A stretch of DNA of 64,000 nucleotides. Source: Synergistes jonesii. GTDB taxonomy: Bacteria; Synergistota; Synergistia; Synergistales; Synergistaceae. The position numbers and the translations under genes were made by a program. A model generated the notes under the pieces. That model was not told the DNA's origin. It was given only the letters and a program-made list of their open reading frames with translations, and ran no database searches. This document shows positions 1 to 8,561 of this stretch, in pieces. The stretch spans positions 1 through 64,000 of the forward strand of contig NZ_JMKI01000004.1 of the NCBI RefSeq assembly GCF_000712295.1, given 5' to 3'. Position 1 is the stretch's first letter. Every line of letters starts with the position of its first letter.

Positions 1-105
1 GGAATCCACCGAAGACGTGATACAGGCGGCGATCAGCCCCGGCATCACGAGCAGGAAAATAGCCTTGAGCGAATCGAACGCGTCCTTTACCTCCTGCTGG
101 CTCAC
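1..105 (-). CDS. Partial small membrane protein, probable phage holin (cut by left edge)
   Basis: Only the first 35 codons are in the window. The frame opens with GTG at 105 after an in-frame stop just upstream, a few bases beyond the stop of the M15 peptidase gene. The visible N-terminus has a short polar stretch (SQQEVKDAF) followed by a hydrophobic run containing AIFLLVMPGLIAA, which fits a membrane segment. Its place directly after two murein-degrading genes suggests a holin, but that is inference from position and hydrophobicity. The ribosome-binding site is weak. Confidence 0.45.
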   Translation of the reverse strand, partial: MSQQEVKDAFDSLKAIFLLVMPGLIAACITSSVDS

Positions 106-111
106 CTCACC

Positions 112-489
112 TCACCGCCCCCTGTAATCCCAGCGCGCGCGCCTGCCGCGCACGTCCACGTGGATCCCCCAGTCGTACAGGCCTATGCCGCCTTTGTCGA
201 ACTCTGGGATCATAGCGGCGAACTTAGCAAATTCCTTCGGCGAAAGCTTCGGGCAGTAAATATCGGCGGCTATGCCCTCCAGATGCCGGCTGTTCCGCAC
301 GCCGCCGACGCGCCTGTTGTGCCGGACGCATCTGACCGCCGAATTGATGATGATGGGGACGCCGATCAGATCCCTCAGCGCCTGTAAAGCCGTCACCAGC
401 TTCATGTCGATCGGCGCCGCGTCGCAATCTTTCCTTCCGCACCTACAGCGGAACTCCTTCCGCGAGAAATCCTTCGTTAGGTCTCCCAA
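112..489 (-). CDS. Phage endolysin, peptidase M15A-like (D-Ala-D-Ala carboxypeptidase fold)
   Basis: A 125-residue protein with the M15A zinc-peptidase pattern: SRHLEGIAAD near residues 67-76 and GIHVDVRG near 107-114, giving the His/Asp and His ligands expected of the fold. It probably cleaves peptide cross-links of peptidoglycan at lysis. It begins with TTG at 489, with AAAGAGG about eight bases upstream, directly after the stop of the transglycosylase gene. It has no signal peptide, so it would need the adjacent putative holin to reach the wall. Confidence 0.85.
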   Translation of the reverse strand: MGDLTKDFSRKEFRCRCGRKDCDAAPIDMKLVTALQALRDLIGVPIIINSAVRCVRHNRRVGGVRNSRHLEGIAADIYCPKLSPKEFAKFAAMIPEFDKGGIGLYDWGIHVDVRGRRARWDYRGR

Positions 490-492
490 CGC

Positions 493-1041
493 CTACGCCT
501 CTTTCAAGCGCCCTTCATACAGCCGCCACAGCGCGCAGACGTTCCGCGCGTAAGCGCTCCCGCTCCCAGCGCCATTGAAGCGGCCGGCGGCGGCGCGCAC
601 GATCGCGGCGTCGATCCCCCCGCCCGCTCCGAGCGCCAGGCGCACCGCATCATTGTGGCGCGCAAGCTCCTTGCGGAGCAGCACGCCCAAATGCGCCGCG
701 CCGAAGCGCACATTCTGATCCGGATCAAGCAGCGCCGCGACAGGGTCCTTCCTGGCCGCAGTCCCCATATAGCCCCAGGCCAGCGGCAGCATCAGCTGCA
801 TAAGCCCGTAGCTCGTGGCCACATCCTCGAGGGACAAGCCGCATGCATGGGCTATCTCGCGGCAGCGCGCCTCATACCTTTCCATATACTCCGGCTCGTG
901 CCGCGTTGCCTCTGGGCCCCCGCCCGACTCCTGCTCGATCACCGCCAAAATCAAAGCCGGCGGACATCCAGTCTGCCGGCCCCACTTCTCCGCAAGCTCC
1001 CGCCAGCGGAACACCTTCATATTCGGCTTCCATACGCTCAT
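493..1041 (-). CDS. Phage lytic transglycosylase (SLT domain)
   Basis: A 182-residue protein with the goose-type/SLT lysozyme signature: catalytic Glu in ILAVIEQESGG (about residues 31-41), SYGLMQLML (about 78-86), and a late AGRFNGAG..YARNV segment. It would cut the glycan strands of murein either during DNA entry, as a virion component, or at lysis. AGGAGG lies just before the ATG. Its place between the tail spike and the M15 endolysin allows both roles. It has no signal peptide. Confidence 0.85.
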   Translation of the reverse strand: MSVWKPNMKVFRWRELAEKWGRQTGCPPALILAVIEQESGGGPEATRHEPEYMERYEARCREIAHACGLSLEDVATSYGLMQLMLPLAWGYMGTAARKDPVAALLDPDQNVRFGAAHLGVLLRKELARHNDAVRLALGAGGGIDAAIVRAAAGRFNGAGSGSAYARNVCALWRLYEGRLKEA

Positions 1042-1074
1042 AGCCTTACCTCCTTTCGCTTCCCTCCGCCGCCT

Positions 1075-3717
1075 CTACACCACAGCGCGGGAAAGTATCA
1101 CATTCTGCCCGTTGGGGATGTAGATAAAATTCTCTCCGTCCGCTATGCGTAGGTTTTCCAATTTCTCCCGCAGCGCCTGCGGGAGAGGCGTCCACGTTAT
1201 CCCGCCGTCCACCGTGACGCTGTACACTCCGTTCTTAGAACCTATGCTGTAGCTCTGGGCGCTTCCGAGCGGGAGTTCAGAGAGCGCTATGTGCGCATAC
1301 GAGTGATACCCTTGGCTGAAAGCCCTGTATTTGGCTACAGTGCTCGACGAGCCGTCGTAGTACGCCTTCACCGCGTCGTAAGCCAATCTCGGCTTAGCCT
1401 GCCCGGTGACTTTCACCTGTCCGGAGACTATCGCACCGACCGTTTTAGTCACGTCCGGCTGTACGGCTACGAAGAAGTTGAAACCAGCCAGCTCATGTGA
1501 TGTGAAATCGCCCGCTTCGTTCAGTATGCCGTAGCAGTAGCGGACGTATTTCGCCCCTTCCGGTATCACGCCTTGGCGCGACGATATGAGCCCACTTATG
1601 GGGTTCAAGGCCCCGTCGTAGAAGTAGCGCGTAATGAGGGAGAAGCGATTGGTCATGCTTTGTGTCCAGTCACTGAGGTCGGTTGTGTCGATATAGTTTT
1701 GTACCTTCCACGACGCCGGCATAAATCCCGAACGTACTCTTTTGGGGTTTTCTGTTTCCATGCCCGTGCTGCTGTTGATGCCGCCTATTTCCCATACGGC
1801 GGCGTTCATGCCGTTGTAGACGTCGATGCGCAAGTCACCGTCTGAGACTTTGCCGCTGACGTAAACGGAGGGCCTGTAGCTGGCCGAATAAATAACGGCG
1901 TCGCTGTCCCTCAATACGGCTTCTTCCAGCGTGTTGCGACGGCCGTCGGCGCTGTTGTATTCGGAGTACGGGGATTCGAGCGGCACTCTCGCGAACATGC
2001 ATTCTAGCGCGGGCGACGACGACGTGGATGTGCCGTGCTCGGCGTCGTATGGGTTGATGCGGTCGAGGAAGCGGCGCATTATAAGATTTTCTTTCACAGC
2101 TTTCCCGTCCGGCCCGACCGTGAGCGTCGGCCCGTAGCCGCCGGACTCTATGCATTCGGGGTGCAGCCTGCCGTCGGCGGCGTCGGTCGGCGTGCTTTCC
2201 ACCCAGCGCCCTGTGAACATAGCCACGTGGTCCCACATGCGGAATAGGTTTTTGAACGAGGGGTATTCCGGCTTGTACGGGTTAGTGCGCCAGAATACCA
2301 GATCTCCGGCCTGTAGCTTGCTGTAGTTTATACCGGGGTCTATCGCCCAGCCGTTTTTGTAGAGCCATTCTATACTGGAGGAAGCTCGAAGGTTGTCTAC
2401 ATACTTTCCCCACGGATAAAAGTGCGTCCCGCGCCAGCGGTTGGTCAACTGCTCGTACCTGCTCTGCCAGTACGGTATACCGCGGATCGCGAGAAATATC
2501 GGCGCTCCGCAGTCGCATGATTTCTCGCACGCGGACGGGGAGCCGCCGCTGTACGCGCTGACGGTGTAAAGGCCGTCGTCGGCCGGCCCCTTGAAGTTCA
2601 TTTCAAGGCTGTCGTTGTTCTCCTCGATGTGCGAACGCCCGTATACCCACGAACGGCCGGCGTAGCTTTCCATGCAGCTTACGAGCTGTCTTGCCGCGAC
2701 TGGGTCGTTCAGTGGTCTTTCGTTGGAAAGTATCGAGTAGGCGTTTATTGCGTTGCAGTCTTTAGGGTTGGGGGTGAAGGCGGTGGGGAACCGGCCTTTT
2801 TCGAGTTTGAAGAGGTGTTTGTCGCCCAAGTCGAATATCGATGCGGCCGTTACGCTGCCGGAGTCGTTTAGGACGTAGCTGTAGAGCCGCATGTAAGTCG
2901 CTTCCGCCGGCACCGTGAAGGTATAGCCTTTTTGCAGCAGCTCTACAGCCGCGGACGACGACGTCTCGAGCAGCCTGCCTACACATTCGTCGTCCGATAT
3001 GTCGATGTCTTCGTAGTGTTCGAGGTGCGCCGGGGCGGGCTGCCTCTCGGCCTCCCTGTAGAAGAAGAGGCGGCAGCCTGCGGAGCCCCACGCTTTTATC
3101 GTATACGTCCCCCCCGCCGTCACCGGTATTTTGCGCCTGTACCTCAGTGCGGCGAATTTCAAGTTGTCCCTGTTGTAATCCGAGCCGACGGGGCCTTCGG
3201 ACTCCGTCACGCACATGCGCCCGCGCTCCCAGCAGCTTACGTTGTGGCGTATGAGGTTTTCGCCCGGGACGCGACTGCGCCCGGCGTTGTCGACGAGCGT
3301 CCCCCCGCCTGTGTTTGTAACCGTCCACATGTCCGCTTCGCAGTCCAGTGTAAGCGTTTTGCCGGCCGCCACATTGAACACGGCTCCGTTGTCTATTTCC
3401 AGATAGACGTTCGCAGGCACCGTCAGGTCGTTCAATACGTTGTACGTCCCCGCCGGCAGCCGCAGCTTTATCGCCGAGCCGTCCGCCCTGTTTATCCACC
3501 AGGCCAGCGAAAGCGGGGAAGAGGCCTCCGCCTGATCCGGCCACACGGCCACCACGTTGTCCGGCGTGAGCGTGTATCCGCCCGCTTTGTTTCCGTCTCC
3601 TACGAGGAGCTTTTTTACGTCTGTCAATACGCCGAGCTCGTTTTCCATCAAGACCGAGGCGGCGGCCTGTGAAGAGGTGCCGCCGCGCTCCGTGCGGCGC
3701 ACTATGTTGGTAGTCAT
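1075..3717 (-). CDS. Large tail spike/fibre with an embedded NlpC/P60-like cysteine peptidase domain
   Basis: An 880-residue protein transcribed after the short tail fibre gene. The N-terminal third (about residues 45-170) looks like a tailspike head with an incipient beta-helix (LRLPAGTYNVL, DNGAVFNVAAGKTLTLD). Around residues 380-520 an NlpC/P60-like unit is visible: CDCGAPIFLAIRGIPYW carries the candidate nucleophile Cys (about 401), LQAGDLVFW is the usual GDLVFF strand, and WDHVAMFTG (about 496) carries the candidate His. The C-terminal part is beta-rich with no recognised domain. The protein probably binds the cell surface and locally hydrolyses wall peptides during infection. AGGT lies before the ATG. 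Confidence 0.75.
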   Translation of the reverse strand: MTTNIVRRTERGGTSSQAAASVLMENELGVLTDVKKLLVGDGNKAGGYTLTPDNVVAVWPDQAEASSPLSLAWWINRADGSAIKLRLPAGTYNVLNDLTVPANVYLEIDNGAVFNVAAGKTLTLDCEADMWTVTNTGGGTLVDNAGRSRVPGENLIRHNVSCWERGRMCVTESEGPVGSDYNRDNLKFAALRYRRKIPVTAGGTYTIKAWGSAGCRLFFYREAERQPAPAHLEHYEDIDISDDECVGRLLETSSSAAVELLQKGYTFTVPAEATYMRLYSYVLNDSGSVTAASIFDLGDKHLFKLEKGRFPTAFTPNPKDCNAINAYSILSNERPLNDPVAARQLVSCMESYAGRSWVYGRSHIEENNDSLEMNFKGPADDGLYTVSAYSGGSPSACEKSCDCGAPIFLAIRGIPYWQSRYEQLTNRWRGTHFYPWGKYVDNLRASSSIEWLYKNGWAIDPGINYSKLQAGDLVFWRTNPYKPEYPSFKNLFRMWDHVAMFTGRWVESTPTDAADGRLHPECIESGGYGPTLTVGPDGKAVKENLIMRRFLDRINPYDAEHGTSTSSSPALECMFARVPLESPYSEYNSADGRRNTLEEAVLRDSDAVIYSASYRPSVYVSGKVSDGDLRIDVYNGMNAAVWEIGGINSSTGMETENPKRVRSGFMPASWKVQNYIDTTDLSDWTQSMTNRFSLITRYFYDGALNPISGLISSRQGVIPEGAKYVRYCYGILNEAGDFTSHELAGFNFFVAVQPDVTKTVGAIVSGQVKVTGQAKPRLAYDAVKAYYDGSSSTVAKYRAFSQGYHSYAHIALSELPLGSAQSYSIGSKNGVYSVTVDGGITWTPLPQALREKLENLRIADGENFIYIPNGQNVILSRAVV

Positions 3718-3739
3718 TTAAAAACCTCCCTGCACAAAA

Positions 3740-4582
3740 TCAGAAAGAGCCGCCCGAAACGAAGGCGGCCGCGGCGTCCCCGAAAGTCCCGCCGCTTTCC
3801 ATATCGTACGTCCCCGCCTGTTGGATCACGGTGACGCGCACCCACATATCCGACTCCGGAGGATACGCGCCGGAGACGTCCGTCCCTATGCACCTGTACG
3901 TATGGCCGTCCACGCAGCAGACCGTATCGGGGTAGCCGTAGACCGTCGACGCGTCCCACGGCGGCACGGAAGAGGCCGAAAGCACGGCGTCCCTGGCCGC
4001 CTCCGCGGCCTCCGCGCTCATCTCCGCCGACGCCTTGGCGGCAAGCGCCGCGTCGGCCGAACTTACGGCCGACGAAGCCGACAGCTGCGCCGCGTCGCGC
4101 GCCGAAAGCGTCTCCCCGTGCTTCTGCGCTATCTCCTCGTAGCGCTCGTGATTCTCCACCACCTGCGCCGCCAGCTCCTCCGCGGAAAGCGAATCGTCCA
4201 CCGGCGCCGTTATCGCGCGCCCCGCGACTTCCGCCAGCTGCTGGATCATCATCACGCCGCGGTCCAGCCCCTTTTCCGTGTCGTCGGCGAAAAAGCGCCC
4301 CTGCTGATTCAGCAGCTTTACCGGCTGCAGCAGCGGCAGCTCCCTCATCAGCGTCAGAGTCCACCCCGCGGGCAGCGCGTCCGCGTCCGCGGAAGCGGGG
4401 TAGACCACCCGCCTCGCTTCGGCGTCCACCCTATAGCCGGACGAAATAAGCTCCGGCGTCCCGCCGGGCCCCGAAACATACACCTTCATATACGAGACGT
4501 CCGGCAGCGGGAAATCGTAACTCCATTCGCGCGTCAGCCCGTTGCCGGCGTGGACCTTCTTACAGCTTTCAAAATCCAGCAT
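3740..4582 (-). CDS. Tail fibre/adaptor with T7-fibre-like N-terminus, Ala-rich coiled coil and carbohydrate-binding-like end
   Basis: About 280 residues. The N-terminal 110 residues resemble the T7 gp17 N-terminal domain that docks fibres to the tail (YDFPLPDVSYMKVYV; later QGRFFADDTEKGLDRGVMMI). The middle (about 150-200) is an Ala/Ser-rich heptad-like coiled coil typical of trimeric fibres. The end has a chitin-binding-like module (WDASTVYGYPDTVCC..Y..W). ATG at 4582 is preferred over the overlapping GTG because AGGAGG is then correctly spaced. It probably anchors the larger spike encoded next. Confidence 0.8.
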   Translation of the reverse strand: MLDFESCKKVHAGNGLTREWSYDFPLPDVSYMKVYVSGPGGTPELISSGYRVDAEARRVVYPASADADALPAGWTLTLMRELPLLQPVKLLNQQGRFFADDTEKGLDRGVMMIQQLAEVAGRAITAPVDDSLSAEELAAQVVENHERYEEIAQKHGETLSARDAAQLSASSAVSSADAALAAKASAEMSAEAAEAARDAVLSASSVPPWDASTVYGYPDTVCCVDGHTYRCIGTDVSGAYPPESDMWVRVTVIQQAGTYDMESGGTFGDAAAAFVSGGSF

Positions 4583-4591
4583 CACAGCCTC

Positions 4592-7231
4592 CTAACCCGC
4601 CGGCGCCACGTCGGCCGTAAGCGCCAGCACCGAACAGGGCAGCGGATGCGGCGCGTAAAGCACCATCCGCCCCTCGTCATAAGAAGAATCAAAGAAAATC
4701 TCGTGGTCGCAGGAAAAGAGCCGCGTAGCCTCCCCGCTCTCCTCATCAGAGCGCTCCGGCACCTCGAAAAGCAGAGCTTTCTGCGCTTCCGAGACCCCCG
4801 GACCGGTATAGACGGCGTTGCCCGGGCCTCCGGCGGCGGCGCCGGCCGAAAGCCCGCGCGTCCTCTCCACGCGCACGCGGACGGAGGCGACGCGGCTCTT
4901 CCGCGTAAGCTGCGCGCCGTCCCTCCTCTGATACGAAAGATCCAGCGTCTCCGCCACAGCGGCGTAGGGCAGCCCCACGTGCACGACGCGCGCCGCCTCC
5001 GGCAGCATTACTCGGCCGTCCTCCACGACCAGCCCCTCCACCGCGTCGCCGTCGGCGTTCGCGCAGACCGTGCGCCCGTTCAGATGCGAAAGCCCGGAGA
5101 CCTCCCTTTGCGCGGACGCGGAGACCCTCGTGATCCCCGCGTCCACCATAAAGGCCTCCGCGGCGGTGGAGGCCTCCATCGGCTCCATCACCTCTATAAA
5201 GCGTTCGGCCCCGCGCCGCACGCAGAGATACACCAGGTCGGAGCCGCGCGAAATCACCGAAGCCACGCGCTCCACGACCCCGTCAGTCGGATAGCGCGCC
5301 CAGGCCACCACCTCGTGCTCGCGTATATACGTCATCCCTATCAGCAGCCCGTCGTCGCGCACCGCCCAGCACATCGAATCCGGCTCCAGCGCGAAAGCCC
5401 AGTCTACGATCTCGCGCCCTTCGAAAAGATGCCTCGCCAGCACCGTCAAGTCGTTGCCCGTATAGCTGTCGGAGGCGTATTCATAGCCCAGGTCGCGGAT
5501 GCGCAGGCCCCGGGCCTGCACGAAAAGAATCATATTGCCCACGACGATCGGCTCTATCGCGGCGCAGCCCCTGTTGCCCTGCAGCCCTACGTCGACGTTG
5601 GAAGGCGTCACTGCGCCCCCCGCCGCTCCGGAAGAAAGCTTCCACTCGCCGCCGGAAGTCATCACCAGCAAGTCTCCCAGCGAGACGAAATACCTGAGGT
5701 CGAACATCTTCCGCGAAACCAGCGTGCCGGAAAGCGCCTCGTCGTCCAGCGCCTCGAACGACGCGCCGAAATCGTAATAATCGCCCGTCTTCGACATCCA
5801 CCAGCTCTGCGGCTGCTCCCGCGTCGAGCCCATAATCAGGCGCTCCTGATAAAATCCTGCGGCCGACGGCCAGCCCTGCGCGTCGCTCCACGCGCCCTCC
5901 TCCCAGTTGACGGTGGCCTTCGTAGCGGCCGCCGCGGTGAGCACCCGCGCCGCCGCCGAAGTGGGGGAGTAGACCGCCGTGATCTTCATCACCGCCCGGT
6001 GCTCGGCCGCGTTCGCCGCCAGCTGGAAATAGCCGCGGTCCTCCTCGCTGTTGCCCTCGGGCACGAAAGTAGTGAACGACGCCGCCCTCACGCGCAGCCG
6101 CGTCGGCTTGTCCACCACGTCCTGATCGCTGTAATTCTTCGCATTGCCGCAGGAGGACGACGTCCCCTCGGCATAACTTTCCGAAATATAAGTCTTATAC
6201 TTCACCCAGGCCGACTCATCCTCGTCGTAATACTCCAAAAACACCGTTCCGCCCCAGAAGCCGCCGGACTCCAGCCGCCAGCCCTTATAGGCCGTCACCT
6301 CGAGCGTCCGGCCGCCGGATGAGGCCGGGACGAAGACCGAACAGTCCACCGCGCCGACGCGCACCGGCGCCGGCGGGGAAAAGGTCACGACGCCCTCCTC
6401 CGAAAGAGAGGAGACGGAGCAGTCGGTATAGCCGTCGCCGCTTACGGCGCTGTAGACGCGGCACCTGCGCCCGACCGCGAAATATCCCCTGTACGCCTCC
6501 GGGACCGTGTAATAATAGCTGTACGTGGGGCCACCCTCGCCCGACGACCCCGTCTCTTCCTGGACCCCGGTGATCGAGGCGGAGGCCCAGGCGCCGCCGG
6601 CGTCTCCGGAGGACTTCACCGAAACCTCGTCCACATGATGAATGACCGAAAAAAGCCCGCCAACGTGCCCCGACTTAAAGAGCGGCGCCGAGGCGGTAAG
6701 GACGATATTTCCCGTCTTGGCCGAGAGCCCTACCGCGACCGCCTCTATATCGGCCCCGTGCCCGCGCCAGGGGCCGTTCTTAAAGGCGAAATCCGCCAGC
6801 ACCCAGTTCGTGTCATTGACGCGGTACAACTCACGCGGCCTGTGATTCTTATGCACGATATAAAGCACGTCCGCCGACTGCGTGAACGACAGCCCGTCGA
6901 TATCGGCCGCCGAATAGGGCGTCGCCACCTCGTACGGCTCCGACCCCGACTGGATCTGCCTTCCGTCGCGGTAAAAGCGCACATACCTGTCGCCGAACTC
7001 CAGCACATACGTCTGATCTATCGAATACTCGAACTCCACCAGCCGGCACTTCCCCTTAGCCTTGGCCACGAACCTCATCCCCGCGCGCTTAGTGATCCCG
7101 CCGTGCGGATGTATCACGAAATTCTCGCATCTCCGCAGCCCGGCGGCGTACTTCGCTAAGTCCGGCCGTCCGAAAAGCGCCGGAGAAATCTCGCCCGAAG
7201 CGAAAGAAGTCTGCAAAGTGCGTATGCTCAT
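4592..7231 (-). CDS. Tail tubular protein B / tail nozzle (T7 gp12-like)
   Basis: An 879-residue structural protein starting SIRTLQTSFASGEISP, the typical opening of podovirus nozzle proteins, followed by AGLRRCENFVIHPHGG and FEYSIDQTYVLEFGD, both family hallmarks. It forms the nozzle of the short tail through which DNA exits and to which fibres attach. Its start overlaps the stop of the tail tubular protein A gene by four bases, indicating coupled translation. Length is within the normal range for this family. Confidence 0.9.
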   Translation of the reverse strand: MSIRTLQTSFASGEISPALFGRPDLAKYAAGLRRCENFVIHPHGGITKRAGMRFVAKAKGKCRLVEFEYSIDQTYVLEFGDRYVRFYRDGRQIQSGSEPYEVATPYSAADIDGLSFTQSADVLYIVHKNHRPRELYRVNDTNWVLADFAFKNGPWRGHGADIEAVAVGLSAKTGNIVLTASAPLFKSGHVGGLFSVIHHVDEVSVKSSGDAGGAWASASITGVQEETGSSGEGGPTYSYYYTVPEAYRGYFAVGRRCRVYSAVSGDGYTDCSVSSLSEEGVVTFSPPAPVRVGAVDCSVFVPASSGGRTLEVTAYKGWRLESGGFWGGTVFLEYYDEDESAWVKYKTYISESYAEGTSSSCGNAKNYSDQDVVDKPTRLRVRAASFTTFVPEGNSEEDRGYFQLAANAAEHRAVMKITAVYSPTSAAARVLTAAAATKATVNWEEGAWSDAQGWPSAAGFYQERLIMGSTREQPQSWWMSKTGDYYDFGASFEALDDEALSGTLVSRKMFDLRYFVSLGDLLVMTSGGEWKLSSGAAGGAVTPSNVDVGLQGNRGCAAIEPIVVGNMILFVQARGLRIRDLGYEYASDSYTGNDLTVLARHLFEGREIVDWAFALEPDSMCWAVRDDGLLIGMTYIREHEVVAWARYPTDGVVERVASVISRGSDLVYLCVRRGAERFIEVMEPMEASTAAEAFMVDAGITRVSASAQREVSGLSHLNGRTVCANADGDAVEGLVVEDGRVMLPEAARVVHVGLPYAAVAETLDLSYQRRDGAQLTRKSRVASVRVRVERTRGLSAGAAAGGPGNAVYTGPGVSEAQKALLFEVPERSDEESGEATRLFSCDHEIFFDSSYDEGRMVLYAPHPLPCSVLALTADVAPAG

Positions 7232-7827
7232 CCCCTGCCCCTCACATACTCATCCGCCCAATCGTCGCCCATATCCGCCGGAACCGCTTCATTCGCGTCG
7301 TTCCACGCCGCGCGCTGCACCGCCTCGTTATAAAACCTCGCCAGATGCTCGCGCATATTCACGTCGCCGCCCTGCAGCGAGACGCATATCTCCATAGCCA
7401 GCCGGTATGCCAGAGCCTCCGCGAAGAGGTCCGGCATAAAAGGCGGTATCGCGCTTGAGCGGAACTCCGCGTAAGCCCGATAGAGATCCGTCGCGACCGC
7501 CGCTTCGAACACGCCCTTGCGCGCCTCCACCGTCAACATCCTGAAAGGGGCGTTCCCCGCCTCCTCGTTGAACACCCGGCAGAGCACGGCGCAGTCCTGC
7601 GGCGGCGTATAAAGATACTTCCACCCCGGCACAGAGACATCCATCTGTTCCAGCGTGCATATCCTGACCGTCCAGCTCCACGGATGCGCCGCCAGCAGAG
7701 AACGGAAAGCCGGCAGATAGACTCTTTTGCAGACCGCCGCCTCGGCGCTCTTCTCATCCATCGAACTTATGCCGCGCGAGCAGCCGCAGAGAATCAAAGC
7801 CCTGTTGCAAACTTCGGTCTCTCCCAC
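7228..7827 (-). CDS. Tail tubular protein A (T7 gp11-like adaptor)
   Basis: A 199-residue protein with the gp11 pattern: TEVCNRALILCG near the start, the SAEAAVCKRVYLPAFRSLLA helix and the HPWSW motif that follows. It forms the ring joining the portal to the nozzle. The start is GTG at 7827 with AAGGAGGG six bases upstream. It lies just beyond a strong terminator, so part of the late transcript probably reads through or initiates here. The gene order A then B matches T7-like tails. Confidence 0.88.
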   Translation of the reverse strand: MGETEVCNRALILCGCSRGISSMDEKSAEAAVCKRVYLPAFRSLLAAHPWSWTVRICTLEQMDVSVPGWKYLYTPPQDCAVLCRVFNEEAGNAPFRMLTVEARKGVFEAAVATDLYRAYAEFRSSAIPPFMPDLFAEALAYRLAMEICVSLQGGDVNMREHLARFYNEAVQRAAWNDANEAVPADMGDDWADEYVRGRG

Positions 7828-7847
7828 ACCCGTCCCTCCTTTCCGTT

Positions 7848-7880
7848 ATAAAAAAGGCGGGGCTTTCGGCCCCGCCTTCA
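7848..7880 (-). terminator. Intrinsic terminator after head genes
   Basis: Read on the minus strand, a 10-bp GC stem (AAGGCGGGGC with GCCCCGCCTT, loop of five) is followed by TTTTTTATAA. It lies between the last head-region gene (7900) and tail tubular protein A (7827), separating head and tail transcription units or attenuating the tail genes. Confidence 0.85.
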
Positions 7881-7899
7881 ACAACGCTTTTATCTTTCG

Positions 7900-8145
7900 C
7901 TATTTTCGCGTGCTCACGTCGATGCGCGGGGGCACGGTCTTAGGGCTCGGCCTGCCGACGGGCCCGATCCCGTTGTCCATCAGCCAGCGCGCCTGGAGCC
8001 TGCGCCCCTCGCGCTTCGCCTCCGAAACATCCTCCCAGCCCTCATAACAGTCGCCGTAGGGATTGACGGAGGCTCCGTTCTTCACGGCCGCCGCCCCCGC
8101 CTCGTGCAGCAGCTTCGCGAAGGTCTCCACATTCCATTCGCTCAC
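7900..8145 (-). CDS. Hypothetical phage head-region protein, 81 aa
   Basis: An 81-residue basic protein that I do not recognise. It starts at GTG 8145, four bases downstream of the cement protein stop, and ends just before the terminator at 7848-7880, so it is the last gene of the head block. It contains WNVETFAKLLHEAGAAAVKNG and a WEDVSEAKREGRRLQARWL helix. Its position suggests a minor head or head-completion protein, but the sequence itself gives no function. Confidence 0.6.
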   Translation of the reverse strand: MSEWNVETFAKLLHEAGAAAVKNGASVNPYGDCYEGWEDVSEAKREGRRLQARWLMDNGIGPVGRPSPKTVPPRIDVSTRK

Positions 8146-8148
8146 GGC

Positions 8149-8547
8149 CTACAGATCCTCATAAGAGTGATGGTCTCCCTCTACAAGGAACATATCCACC
8201 TTGCCCGCCGTAAAAGTCCCCGTCACGTCGATATACCCGCGCAGATACCTCTTGCAGCCGCGCGGGACGCGCACCGCGAAGAGCTTCTTCCCGGCCGTGA
8301 GCTCCGCCAGCGTGACTTCGTCGCTCCTGTAAAGCGCCTTCTTCGTCGAAAAATCGCTTGCGTCCGAAGTTTCAAGCGAAAACACCGCCGAAGTCCCGCC
8401 GGCTCCGGCGGCGGAGCAGACGCCGACGAAATACATCTCGTCGCCTATCGCGTCGCCGCCCTTCACGAGATCTATGACGTCCGTCGCCGCGTCTCCTCCG
8501 GAGAGCTCCTTACCCTCGCAGAAAATAAGATCCTTCTCAAGTATCAT
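8149..8547 (-). CDS. Capsid cement/decoration protein, Bbp16-like
   Basis: A 132-residue beta-rich protein opening ILEKDLIFCEGKEL, followed by DVIDLVKGGDAIGDEMYFVG. This is the layout of the Bbp16 cement proteins that bind the shell of BPP-1-type podoviruses and stabilise it. It directly follows the major capsid gene, as expected. AGGAGG precedes the ATG. The function is inferred from family resemblance recalled for this gene order. Confidence 0.7.
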   Translation of the reverse strand: MILEKDLIFCEGKELSGGDAATDVIDLVKGGDAIGDEMYFVGVCSAAGAGGTSAVFSLETSDASDFSTKKALYRSDEVTLAELTAGKKLFAVRVPRGCKRYLRGYIDVTGTFTAGKVDMFLVEGDHHSYEDL

Positions 8548-8561
8548 CTTTTCTTACCTCC

